In this document: piece after piece, positions 49,236-57,441 of the stretch
Position numbering within the stretch: the first letter of the stretch is position 1
How the letters are laid out: each line of letters starts with the position of its first letter
NCBI GenBank assembly: GCA_017482565.1
Contig: JAFUMO010000001.1
Span: forward strand, 1-64,000
From: Bacteroidales bacterium
GTDB lineage: Bacteria; Bacteroidota; Bacteroidia; Bacteroidales; UBA932
Direction: 5' to 3'
DNA length: 64,000 nucleotides
Program-made: the position numbers and the translations under genes
Notes under the pieces: model-generated
The model's input: the letters and a program-made list of their open reading frames with translations, nothing else
What the model was told of the DNA's origin: nothing
Database searches by the model: none

Positions 49236-51179
49236 ATGTTACAGGTTCTTCCAAGCCATATTTCAAACCTTATTGCAGCCGGTGAGGTAATCCAGCGCCC
49301 GGGGAATGTAGTGAAGGAGCTGATGGAGAATGCCGTTGATGCAGGGGCAACCTCCGTTACCGTTGTTGTGAACGACAGCGGCAGGACCCTCATACAGGTA
49401 ATTGACAACGGCTGCGGCATGACACCGCAGGAGGCTGCATTGTGCTTTGAGCGCCATGCCACCTCCAAGATATCCAAGGCCGAGGACCTCTACACCATAG
49501 GGACCTACGGGTTCAGGGGGGAGGCGCTTGCCTCCATTGCCGCCTGTGCGGATGTGACCCTCAAGACCCGCAAGGAGGGTGCAGAGTGCGGCACCGAGGT
49601 GCACATTGCGGAAAACAGCATAATCTCCCAGAGTGAGACCTCTTGCCCTGTAGGGAGCAACATTGCAGTGAGGAACATCTTCTACAATGTGCCGGCCAGG
49701 AGGAAATTCCTGAAATCGGACAATGTGGAGTACCGCCAGATTGTGAGCGAGTTCACCCGCGTTGCCCTCACCCGTACCGAAGTGGAGTTCAGGCTTGTAC
49801 ACAACTCCAGGGATATATTCCATGCGGTAAGGGCCTCAAACATAAAGCAGAGGATAACACAGCTCTGCGGAAAGGATATTGCCAAGGACCTGATAACTGC
49901 CCGGACAGACACCAACATAGTAGGGATAAGGGGATTCATAGGGAGGCCGGAATTTGCAAAGAAGAGCCAGCAGAACCAGTATCTCTTTGTGAACGGAAGA
50001 TATTTCAAGAGTCCGCTGCTCCACAAGGCCATCCTCAAGGGGTATGGCAATCTTATTCCCGACAGCACTTCACCTTCATATTTCCTCTTTCTGGAGATTG
50101 AGCCGGGGAGCATGGATGTAAACATCCACCCAAGCAAGACCGAAATAAAGTTTGAGGATGACGGGGTGATATTTGAGATAATGACCGCCTGCGTGAAGGA
50201 GGCTATTGGAGAAGGGTCCTTTGTCCCTTCCATTGACTTTGATACGGAAGGGGCACCGGAAATCCCTGTCCTGAGGACCGGATTTGCAGGAAGCAGGAGT
50301 TTCACCCCTCCTAAAATAAACTATGACCCGCTGTTCAACCCGTTTGACGAGGAGAGGAAGAGCGGCGCCAGGTGGAACTCCGGTGCCGAATGGGACAACA
50401 GCCGCCAGGACTTCAACTCCACCCCTGCATTTGAGGGGAACCCTCTCTTTGAGGACAACCCTGCAATACGCCAGCCTCAGGGCAATGCAGCCGGAGATAA
50501 GTACGGGAGCGCTTCCGGCCAGGCAGGCAGCATGTCTGGAGACTTGGCCTCTTCTGCCGGTGACACCCGCAGGGATGGATACAACGGATTCTTTGCAGAG
50601 GAGAATGCCTGTGCAAATCCGCTGCTCGTACTTAAGGGTAAATATATCCTCACAACCGTAAAATCCGGGCTCATGCTAATAGACATCACAAGGGCAAAGG
50701 AGAGGATATTTTATGAAAGGTACCTGCAGACCATTACAATGGATGCCCAGCCGATACAAGAGCAGATGTTCCCTGAGACCATGGACCTGGACCACAACTC
50801 CTACTCCATAATCATGGAGCACCAGGAGCTGGCCAAGGCTCTGGGCTTTGATATCCGCCCGTTTGGGGAGAACTGCATTGTGGTATATGGTACACCTGCC
50901 ACATTCTCAGACGGGAACATGGCAGTATCAGAATGCATAGATGCCCTCATTGCAGACCTTCAGGAGGCCGGCAAGGACCTGGGACAAGAGATGAAGGAGA
51001 AGATAGCGCTGGACATGGTTACAAGGTCCGGCATAACTAAAGCAACAGCAATGGGCAACATGCAGGCACAGGAGCTGATAGATTCCCTGTTTGCATGCAA
51101 GGAGCCCAACAGAACCCCGGCAGGACGCCCCACAATGGCCATAGTGACTATGGAGGAAATTGCCGGAAAATTAAATTAA
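49236..51179 (+). CDS. mutL: MutL mismatch-repair protein
   Basis: A 647-residue MutL. The GHKL ATPase motifs are intact: AAGEVIQRPGNVVKELMENA near 14, DNGCGM near 58 and TYGFRGEAL near 89; the linker (about 360-460) is low complexity and the dimerisation domain follows. In MutL proteins with nuclease activity a DQHA-x2-E-x4-E motif lies here; at about 480 this one reads DITRAKERIFYE, keeping the acidic residues but not Q and H, and the C-terminal TPAGRP lacks the Cys/His pair. Endonuclease activity may be lost or altered. Confidence 0.93.
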   Translation: MLQVLPSHISNLIAAGEVIQRPGNVVKELMENAVDAGATSVTVVVNDSGRTLIQVIDNGCGMTPQEAALCFERHATSKISKAEDLYTIGTYGFRGEALASIAACADVTLKTRKEGAECGTEVHIAENSIISQSETSCPVGSNIAVRNIFYNVPARRKFLKSDNVEYRQIVSEFTRVALTRTEVEFRLVHNSRDIFHAVRASNIKQRITQLCGKDIAKDLITARTDTNIVGIRGFIGRPEFAKKSQQNQYLFVNGRYFKSPLLHKAILKGYGNLIPDSTSPSYFLFLEIEPGSMDVNIHPSKTEIKFEDDGVIFEIMTACVKEAIGEGSFVPSIDFDTEGAPEIPVLRTGFAGSRSFTPPKINYDPLFNPFDEERKSGARWNSGAEWDNSRQDFNSTPAFEGNPLFEDNPAIRQPQGNAAGDKYGSASGQAGSMSGDLASSAGDTRRDGYNGFFAEENACANPLLVLKGKYILTTVKSGLMLIDITRAKERIFYERYLQTITMDAQPIQEQMFPETMDLDHNSYSIIMEHQELAKALGFDIRPFGENCIVVYGTPATFSDGNMAVSECIDALIADLQEAGKDLGQEMKEKIALDMVTRSGITKATAMGNMQAQELIDSLFACKEPNRTPAGRPTMAIVTMEEIAGKLN

Positions 51180-51183
51180 AGAT

Positions 51184-51858
51184 ATGTTCAGAGGAAATTC
51201 AATATTGGGGAGCATGCCTCCCGTTGTAAAGAACCTGCTGCTTATAAACATTCTCGCTTATGTCGTAACCATGCTTACAGGCAACTTCATGTACGAGAAT
51301 TTTGCACTGTTCTATTTTAAGTCACCGTTCTTCAAGCCCATACAGCTTGTGACACACATGTTCATGCATGGGGGATTCACCCACATATTCTTCAACATGT
51401 ACACACTGTTCATCTTCGGATGCGTGCTGGAAAGGGTCTGGGGCAGCCAGAAGTTCCTGTTCTACTACTTTGTTACAGGACTGGGGGCGGCACTGCTGCA
51501 CCTTGGCGTGATGTACCTGCAGCTGCAGGGCTACATAGCAGATGCCAACGCAGGTGACATCTACGCAGCCGCAAAGATACAGGCACTGCTCAGCACCCCT
51601 ACTGTAGGTGCTTCGGGGGCAATCTACGGACTGCTGCTGGCATACGGAATGCTCTTCCCCAACAATGTCATGCAGCTCATCTTCCCGCCTGTGGCCCTCA
51701 AGGCCAAATGGTTTGTCCTCATCTTCGGTGCATTGGAACTTGTACTGGGGCTGTCGGGAAGAGGAAGTGATGTGGCACATTTTGCACACCTTGGAGGAAT
51801 GATTTTCGGATACTTCCTCATAGTATACTGGAAGAAGAACAACAGGATGTATTATTAG
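51184..51858 (+). CDS. Rhomboid intramembrane serine protease
   Basis: A 224-residue six-helix protein. The catalytic serine is in GASGAIYG (about residue 142) and the histidine in AHFAHLGGMIFG near 200; the family HGGFTHIFFNMYTLF histidines and asparagine are also present near 63-75. It cuts membrane proteins within the bilayer. It starts 4 bases after mutL, an arrangement common in this group. Confidence 0.93.
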   Translation: MFRGNSILGSMPPVVKNLLLINILAYVVTMLTGNFMYENFALFYFKSPFFKPIQLVTHMFMHGGFTHIFFNMYTLFIFGCVLERVWGSQKFLFYYFVTGLGAALLHLGVMYLQLQGYIADANAGDIYAAAKIQALLSTPTVGASGAIYGLLLAYGMLFPNNVMQLIFPPVALKAKWFVLIFGALELVLGLSGRGSDVAHFAHLGGMIFGYFLIVYWKKNNRMYY

Positions 51859-51902
51859 AGGGCTGTGCCGGCACCTTTAGGCAGCGGACAGCAACAATCA
51901 AC

Positions 51903-53144
51903 ATGGGCAGAGGGAAACATATAGGGGGGAGGAAGAGGTCTCCCCTCTTGTTTGGCATCACATTCAGGGCCATCCTGATTGTGGCTGCCGCCGCCATGTT
52001 CCTCTCATACATCTCTGTATACGTAAATCCCTCAAAATTTGCCCTGCCCCTCTTTTTCGGGCTCTATTTCATACCAATCCTGGCCATAAACCTCTTCCTG
52101 CTCATGCTGGCCCTTTTACGCAGAAGTGCCAGTGCCTGGATTACCGTTGCAGCATTGCTTCCGGCGCTGCTCTACACAGACCTCTTCTTCAAGATAGGGC
52201 ATAATGAAAAGGTTGGAACTGAGGGTATAAGGCTCAAGATTGAGAGCTGGAACGTAGGGATGTTCTCATCATCCGAGGAGGGGCTTGGGAGGGAAGAGTG
52301 CAGGCACAGGATTGCCGCACACCTGGCAGAAACCGCACCCGACATAATATGTATGCAGGAATTCTTTGCAGAGGACAAGCTTCAGGCCGATACAATCTTC
52401 AGCAGCTGGCCCCACCGCCATTACCATCTCTTCAAGGCCCGCAACGGGAAACTCTTTGGGAATGTGATACTAAGCAAGTTCCCGATTTCAGGCAGCGGCA
52501 GGATAAGTTTTCCCAACAGCACAAACCTCTCCATATTTGCGGATGTGGAGCACTATGGCCGCACATTGAGGATCTACAATAACCATCTGGAATCATACGA
52601 TGTCTCATTCACCGCCCTTGCCCATAAATTTGCAGGGAGGATGAGATCATCCTCCCTCAATTTGCGTGAGGGGAGCCTCGGGACTGACAGATATTCCGGC
52701 AGACAAAAGACAGCAGACAATCCTGCTGTCCAAAAAGCATCAGCCATGGAAGAACCCACTGGCAAGATCCACCGGGAGACCCTCAGGGAGGAAATCACAC
52801 ATGACATTGTGGAAACCCACGGCAAAATGAAGAACACCTTCATAAAACGCTCCCAACAGGTTGACCGCATCCTTGAAGACATAAACCGCAGCTCCACCCC
52901 TGCCATAATCTGCGGGGACTTCAACGATACCCCAATGTCGTACACCTACCACACCCTGGCAAAAAACAGGAAAGACACCTTTGAAGAGGCCGGCCGCGGC
53001 TTTGGCGGCACCTTCATTCCCGTATGGCCCCTGCTCAGGATAGACTACATCCTGGCCCCCTCCGATGCCGGATGCTCAGAACACAACATCCTCAGGGAAC
53101 CCCTCTCGGACCACTACCCCATCACAGCCACCGTAGTGCTGTAG
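51903..53144 (+). CDS. Endonuclease/exonuclease/phosphatase-family membrane protein
   Basis: A 413-residue protein with three N-terminal membrane segments (about 25-100) and an EEP-type catalytic domain: SWNVGMF (near 118), CMQEFFAED (153), NNHLESYD (224), CGDFNDTP (338) and SDHYPI at the end. A charged insert rich in S and R lies at 240-310. The family includes nucleases and phosphatases; the substrate is unknown. It lies 44 bases after the rhomboid gene and is probably in the mutL operon. Confidence 0.85.
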   Translation: MGRGKHIGGRKRSPLLFGITFRAILIVAAAAMFLSYISVYVNPSKFALPLFFGLYFIPILAINLFLLMLALLRRSASAWITVAALLPALLYTDLFFKIGHNEKVGTEGIRLKIESWNVGMFSSSEEGLGREECRHRIAAHLAETAPDIICMQEFFAEDKLQADTIFSSWPHRHYHLFKARNGKLFGNVILSKFPISGSGRISFPNSTNLSIFADVEHYGRTLRIYNNHLESYDVSFTALAHKFAGRMRSSSLNLREGSLGTDRYSGRQKTADNPAVQKASAMEEPTGKIHRETLREEITHDIVETHGKMKNTFIKRSQQVDRILEDINRSSTPAIICGDFNDTPMSYTYHTLAKNRKDTFEEAGRGFGGTFIPVWPLLRIDYILAPSDAGCSEHNILREPLSDHYPITATVVL

Positions 53145-53290
53145 GGAACTGACGCACCTCACCTAAACCCCAACATCCATTTCCGCCGTATCGCCCGCCT
53201 GAATCCCAACCGCTGCCGCAACATCAGTCGCAAGCCTCTCATCTCAGCAACTCCCACAGCGAACATCTCAGCATCACCCACGCAATCCCC

Positions 53291-53409
53291 CCGCAAGAGG
53301 TTAAGCGAGGCTATCCGGCCTGTAGGCCCTGTAACCCACATCACGTAGCTTAACCTCAAGTAATTATTTGAGGTTAGGATAGTGGTAGTATTACTAACCT
53401 CTTGCGAGA
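53291..53409. repeat. Palindromic repeat cluster, copy 1
   Basis: AAGAGGTTAAG (53295-53305) and CTTAACCTC (53349-53357) form inverted ends of a unit about 70 bp long, followed by two more inverted repeats built of the same AACCTC/GAGGTT words up to 53409. The outer part matches the minus strand of the unit at 56448-56517. No gene is seen between 53145 and 53451. Confidence 0.65.
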
Positions 53410-53418
53410 AATTTTTCT

Positions 53419-53426
53419 TAAATTTG
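53419..53426 (+). promoter_or_regulatory. Candidate -7 element of tsaC
   Basis: TAAATTTG, 26 bases upstream of the ATG at 53452. Confidence 0.6.
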
Positions 53427-53451
53427 CAGAAATACCTTAAAGAAGCAGACT

Positions 53452-54015
53452 ATGAAGCAGCAGATAGATGAAGCAATAAAAGTACTTAAGGAGGGAGGAG
53501 TGCTCCTGTACCCTACCGATACAATCTGGGGATTGGGATGTGATGCCACCAATGAGGCGGCAGTGGAGAAAATCTTCAAGATTAAGCAGCGTTCAGACAG
53601 CAAGAGCCTTATAACCCTTGTGGCTGACCTTGATATGGTGGGGCGCTATGTAAAGGAGATTCCGGAGATTGCAATCTCTCTTGTAGAGGTAAATGACAAG
53701 CCTATGACAATCATCTATCCTGGAGCCATGGGGTTGGCCAAGAATGTTGTTGCAGAGGATGGCACTGCCGGCATACGCATTCCTGACCATGAGTTCTGCC
53801 ACCAGCTGATATACAAGTTCCGCAAGGCAATTGTTTCCACTTCCGCAAACATCTCGGGCACATCTGCCCCTGCAACATTTGCTGAAATTCCGCAAGAAAT
53901 AAAAGATGCTGTAGACCTGGTAATTGATCCTAAATTTGAAGGCAGCTGTACCCGCTCCGCCTCTCAGATAATAAAGGTGGGATTGGGTAGCGAGATTGAG
54001 ATTATCAGGGGATGA
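53452..54015 (+). CDS. TsaC/Sua5/YrdC-family threonylcarbamoyl-AMP synthase
   Basis: A 187-residue YrdC-fold enzyme that makes threonylcarbamoyl-AMP for the t6A modification of tRNAs reading ANN codons. The signature LYPTDTIWGLGCDATNEAA is near residue 19, KQRSDSKSL near 45 and GIRIPDHEFC plus STSANISG further on. It lacks the C-terminal Sua5 domain, so it is the short TsaC form. Essential housekeeping function. Confidence 0.94.
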   Translation: MKQQIDEAIKVLKEGGVLLYPTDTIWGLGCDATNEAAVEKIFKIKQRSDSKSLITLVADLDMVGRYVKEIPEIAISLVEVNDKPMTIIYPGAMGLAKNVVAEDGTAGIRIPDHEFCHQLIYKFRKAIVSTSANISGTSAPATFAEIPQEIKDAVDLVIDPKFEGSCTRSASQIIKVGLGSEIEIIRG

Positions 54016-54095
54016 TTGGATCCCAGCTTGGTAGGCTATCTCAGACTATTTTTCGTAACTTTAATTTGGAAGGAGAGATGTAATGTATGCGAAAA

Positions 54096-54124
54096 AGGGC
54101 AACCCGATGCTTTTGGGTCGCCCT
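54096..54124. terminator. Bidirectional terminator between convergent genes
   Basis: Stem AGGGCAACCC / GGGTCGCCCT (one mismatch) with a 9-base loop, preceded by A's so that the minus-strand transcript ends in a T run. Confidence 0.75.
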
Positions 54125-54149
54125 CATGTGATTCTTTAGATTTTATTCA

Positions 54150-55862
54150 TTAGTTTTCAGTAGAAGGGAACATATCCTCAAATGAACAACCGTACAATTT
54201 TTCTTTCTTAGAGTCTATGCCATTGATTTTTGAAGTGAAGTCCGCACCATGTAGCCAGAACCAGTCATTGGTTATGGTGCAATTATTTACAAACTCGACA
54301 TTGACAGCTCCCAATACAACATCAAATGAATTGGCAGTTTTCTTACCTGTAATTGTAACACCATCAAATTTAGCCAAACCAGGATTGTCAAGATATAAGT
54401 TATTGACGAGCCTTGTGCCTGTATGCTGCTCTGAGATGATAGAACCACCTGTCATTGTAAAGTTCCAGGCATAATCTGTAGTCTCATCACCGCAGAATAA
54501 TGCCAATCTGTTTGCTGCAGTACTTTTTATTGTTGTATTGTTGGTTACTGTCATATTTCCAACATTATATACTGGTCCTGTGATAGTACAATTATCAATA
54601 TAAGCAGTTGCATTCAACCTATTGATTATTGCATAATCGGTTGAAACAGAATGGTCGCTCATTGTTATCGTACTGTTTGTGATTGATATTTCAGAATAGT
54701 TATTAATGGCGGCATTTTCTCCTACCATTAAAATAGTACCATTAGAAATTGTCAGTTTGCCATTGTTTACAAGTCTGTTTTCAGAGGGTGATGAAGACTT
54801 GGTCAATGCATAAGTCTGTGATATCGACATGGCAGTTCCTATATTCAAAACTTTACCACCAAGGTCAATTACAGATGTAATTCCTTCAGGTACATTTAAT
54901 GAAGAAGTTGTGATATCATTTGTAAGGATGTAGCTGCCACCATTAGCAATGGCATTCTCCAGCTGTGCAGGAGAGCTCACCTCCTGAGCAGGAGTGCCCG
55001 CATTTATATCTGTGATTACCAAAGTTACACTAGCAAGTCCTGCCCTGTTTAGGGTGTTTGAAGAACTTGACTCAAATGACATATAAGTTTGTGAGCCGTC
55101 AGTATTTTTAACTTCTGCCTTGTAGCCGTTATATGTTCCGGTAGGAAGCGGTACATAGAATATCATGGAGTCAGCTTCTGCAGTTAGAGCCTTGAATTTG
55201 ATGGTAATAGTGTTGTTGGTAAGGGTTGAAGCGGAAGTTGGATCTGTTGCAGTAATCTTGCCGTCAGCAACTGTGAAGTCTCCGGTTACAGGCATATTTG
55301 CAGTAAATACAAACTGAGCAGCAGATACAGGTACTTTTTTGATAGTAAATGCGAGTACGCCTCCAACATGTTTGAATGACAATGATGGGGTTACCGCACT
55401 CGACTCGGTACTTGCAGTGGAGGCTCCATCAGCTGGAACAGTAATCATGGCAGCATTTGTGTTTGGAGCATAATCAGCATTGGCATCGCCGTATGTTGCC
55501 GGCATGTTGACTGTAATGGCACCATCTGTAAAAGTGTGGCTTCCCGATGGGTATACAGCATATCCTGAGCATGACTCACCATCTGCAATAGTTCCTGTGA
55601 ATGTGGCAGAAGTCACATTTTCATTTCCTGAGTATGTGAATGTCCTTTTTGTAGTAGCTGTGGCATTTGAATACCATACATCAATTTGGTCATTTTTGCT
55701 CCAATAGAATGAAAGATCTGAAACTGCGGATCTGGTCTGGTCGTTTATTGAAGCATTTATAGTTGCATTTAAATTGTCGGGAGAAATATTGTATTCACTT
55801 TTCTCGCATGAAGTAGATATAATGGACATTATACCTGCAGACAATAGTATTAATCTTTTCAT
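54150..55862 (-). CDS. Fimbrillin-like lipoprotein with beta-helix C-terminus
   Basis: A 570-residue lipoprotein from the ATG at 55862 (lipobox cysteine 19, ISTSC). The N-terminal half (about 25-300) has fimbrillin-family sequence (INDQTRSAVSDLSFYWSKND, SLSFKHVGGVLAFTIKK). The C-terminal half (about 310-560) has repeated short strands with NNGKLTISNGTI and NYSEISITNSTI, fitting a right-handed beta helix. It is probably exported and displayed on the cell surface, perhaps as an adhesin. It is preceded by a 38-residue peptide gene and a structured leader. Confidence 0.78.
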   Translation of the reverse strand: MKRLILLSAGIMSIISTSCEKSEYNISPDNLNATINASINDQTRSAVSDLSFYWSKNDQIDVWYSNATATTKRTFTYSGNENVTSATFTGTIADGESCSGYAVYPSGSHTFTDGAITVNMPATYGDANADYAPNTNAAMITVPADGASTASTESSAVTPSLSFKHVGGVLAFTIKKVPVSAAQFVFTANMPVTGDFTVADGKITATDPTSASTLTNNTITIKFKALTAEADSMIFYVPLPTGTYNGYKAEVKNTDGSQTYMSFESSSSNTLNRAGLASVTLVITDINAGTPAQEVSSPAQLENAIANGGSYILTNDITTSSLNVPEGITSVIDLGGKVLNIGTAMSISQTYALTKSSSPSENRLVNNGKLTISNGTILMVGENAAINNYSEISITNSTITMSDHSVSTDYAIINRLNATAYIDNCTITGPVYNVGNMTVTNNTTIKSTAANRLALFCGDETTDYAWNFTMTGGSIISEQHTGTRLVNNLYLDNPGLAKFDGVTITGKKTANSFDVVLGAVNVEFVNNCTITNDWFWLHGADFTSKINGIDSKKEKLYGCSFEDMFPSTEN

Positions 55863-55909
55863 TTTCTTCTTGTTTTGAGTTATTTGTTTTGGATAGGTGG
55901 TTTGGATAA

Positions 55910-56026
55910 TTATGGATTCCACGGGTTCTCATTCAAAGACTCTCCACTTGTGGCAAATCCTTTTTCTACCTGAACCTCAACCACTTCAATTTCAGGTGAC
56001 TGATAAACAAGTTCTTCTTTTGTCAT
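55910..56026 (-). CDS. 38-residue peptide before the fimbrillin-like gene
   Basis: From the ATG at 56026: MTKEELVYQSPEIEVVEVQV then EKGFATSGESLNENPWNP. Short peptides with a charged start, IEVVEVQVE-type middle and a GESLNENPWN-like end are frequent just upstream of surface-protein genes in Bacteroidales. A longer frame back to 56188 is not supported. It ends 47 bases before the next start. The role is unknown: an exported peptide or a leader peptide are both possible. Confidence 0.65.
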   Translation of the reverse strand: MTKEELVYQSPEIEVVEVQVEKGFATSGESLNENPWNP

Positions 56027-56312
56027 AGTATGTTTGTTTAGAAGGGCCACCCAACTCCAAGATGGCGTATTGTTAAAAAAGAAAGTGTGGAGTTGATTGC
56101 TTATCTGGATGGAGGTTCTGGAATACCTTGACTCAAATAAACAACACCCCACACTTGCTGTGATATACTTGAGAAAAGTATAAGGCACACCAAGTATGAA
56201 AGTTCATTGCTATCCTTGAGTCTTTGAAATTTTCCAGATTTCCATCCAAGGATAAAAGCGAAACACTTTCATCTAATATGTAATGGCTATATCTATGTTG
56301 GTATAGCCATCA
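56027..56312 (-). promoter_or_regulatory. Structured 5' leader of the peptide/fimbrillin-like operon
   Basis: About 285 bases between promoter and peptide start. From the promoter: ATGGCTATA / TATAGCCAT (56283-56310, 9 bp); nested pairs ATGAAAGT / ACTTTCAT (56196-56203 with 56265-56272) and TATCCTTG / CAAGGATA (56211-56218 with 56247-56254); and AAGTGTGG / CCACACTT (56083-56090 with 56149-56156) extended by GTTG / CAAC. All pairings are exact. It looks like a folded regulatory RNA rather than chance. Confidence 0.6.
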
Positions 56313-56320
56313 CAAAGATA
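56313..56320 (-). promoter_or_regulatory. Candidate -7 element of the fimbrillin-like operon
   Basis: TATCTTTG on the minus strand, directly before the 9-bp inverted repeat at 56283-56310. Between 56321 and 56447 I see nothing else. Confidence 0.55.
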
Positions 56321-56447
56321 TGCAATGTTTTTCAATATTAGTGGGGTATTGGACTGCAAATTTCAGCTGAATATTGCAAAAAACCAATATTGATATAATT
56401 ATTTCTTTATATTACCAAGGGAGTTGATGATTCTCAGAAAGTATGTC

Positions 56448-56517
56448 TAAGAGGTTAAGTTACGCAATATGGCCTACAGAGCGTATAGGATGGGCGGCCT
56501 CGCTTAACCTCTTGCGG
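56448..56517. repeat. Palindromic repeat, copy 2
   Basis: Perfect 11-bp ends AAGAGGTTAAG (56449-56459) and CTTAACCTCTT (56503-56513). Read on the minus strand it matches the unit at 53291, including CCGCAAGAGGTTAAGCGAGG and TGTAGGCC in the interior. Confidence 0.65.
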
Positions 56518-56548
56518 GATGGTCCGGAGTCCCAGAATCCCATAAGGT

Positions 56549-57367
56549 TTACCCGCACATGAAATATACCCCGGCCACAGCAGCTGTGGCTGCAGTTTCG
56601 GTGCGCAGGCGGGATTCACCGAGGGTGAGGGGCTTGAAACCGGCCTCCACGGCAGCCTCAACTTCAGCAGGGGAGAAATCCCCTTCCGGCCCTATTAGAA
56701 TTGTGATGCATGGCTTACCGGCAACATAAGCACCGCCTGCAACAGGAGCCTCATACACAGCTCCGCAAGATGCCTCCGTGGCAACGGCATGGCTGCCGGC
56801 CCGGGCAACCGCACCGGAAGCCCTGAAAGCCTCCTCCACCGCCTCCCTCAAGGTCACCTTTTCCAGTTTGCCGCAGTAGGCAATGAGCTTCACGCCGGTC
56901 ATGGAAGCGGAATCCTTTATGAACTGTTTTACTGAAACGGCTTCCCTCAACTGGGGTACAACCCCTTTCAGGGATTGCTTGGCTGCCGAGACAAGAATCT
57001 TTTCCAGACGCTCGGGCTTGATTACACGGCGCTCGGAATGCTCCCCTATTACAGGAACCACGGCATCAACCCCCATTTCGGTTGCCTTCTCCAGGAACCA
57101 TTCATAGCGGTCTATGTTTTTTGTGGGGCATACAGCCATTGTAAGATTGTACCTGTGGGCACCAAAATTTTCCTGCACCTGTTCCACAGAGCATACAACC
57201 TGCCTCCCGCATTCAATGATCCTGCAGATATAGAGGGCACCGCTGCCGTCAATTACATTTATTGAATCTCCTGTGGAGTGCCTGAGCACCTTTGCACAGT
57301 GCCTGCTCTCCTCCTCCGTTAGGGTACAAAGTCCGTTCCCTACTTCTGTGGAATAAAAAAGCTCCAT
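56549..57367 (-). CDS. rsmE: RsmE, 16S rRNA m3U1498 methyltransferase
   Basis: A 272-residue SPOUT-class methyltransferase. The N-terminal PUA-like domain shows as HCAKVLRHSTGDSINVIDG; the SAM-binding knot is ITILIGPEGDFSPAEVEAAV near 205 and LGESRLRTETAATAAV near the C-terminus. An insert of about 30 residues near 165-200 (rich in A, G, V) is longer than I would expect. The start at 57367 lies 15 bases from the -7 element at 57383-57390. Confidence 0.93.
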   Translation of the reverse strand: MELFYSTEVGNGLCTLTEEESRHCAKVLRHSTGDSINVIDGSGALYICRIIECGRQVVCSVEQVQENFGAHRYNLTMAVCPTKNIDRYEWFLEKATEMGVDAVVPVIGEHSERRVIKPERLEKILVSAAKQSLKGVVPQLREAVSVKQFIKDSASMTGVKLIAYCGKLEKVTLREAVEEAFRASGAVARAGSHAVATEASCGAVYEAPVAGGAYVAGKPCITILIGPEGDFSPAEVEAAVEAGFKPLTLGESRLRTETAATAAVAGVYFMCG

Positions 57368-57382
57368 AAAGGTATATTTTCG

Positions 57383-57390
57383 CAAATATA
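57383..57390 (-). promoter_or_regulatory. Candidate -7 element of rsmE
   Basis: TATATTTG on the minus strand, back-to-back with the rightward element at 57405. Confidence 0.65.
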
Positions 57391-57404
57391 TCAACAAAAC
57401 ATGT

Positions 57405-57412
57405 TACTTTTG
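57405..57412 (+). promoter_or_regulatory. Candidate -7 element of the acyltransferase gene
   Basis: TACTTTTG, 29 bases upstream of the ATG at 57442. Confidence 0.55.
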
Positions 57413-57441
57413 TGAGAATTTGGAAAAATTATATACCAGAT

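Noticed and set aside
49263..50305. Long antisense frames over mutL
   Set aside because: mutL is intact with all ATPase motifs; the antisense frames have no signals or domains.
53159..53359. Leftward 66-residue frame before tsaC
   Set aside because: It overlaps the palindromic repeat and has biased arginine/leucine-rich composition typical of a chance frame.
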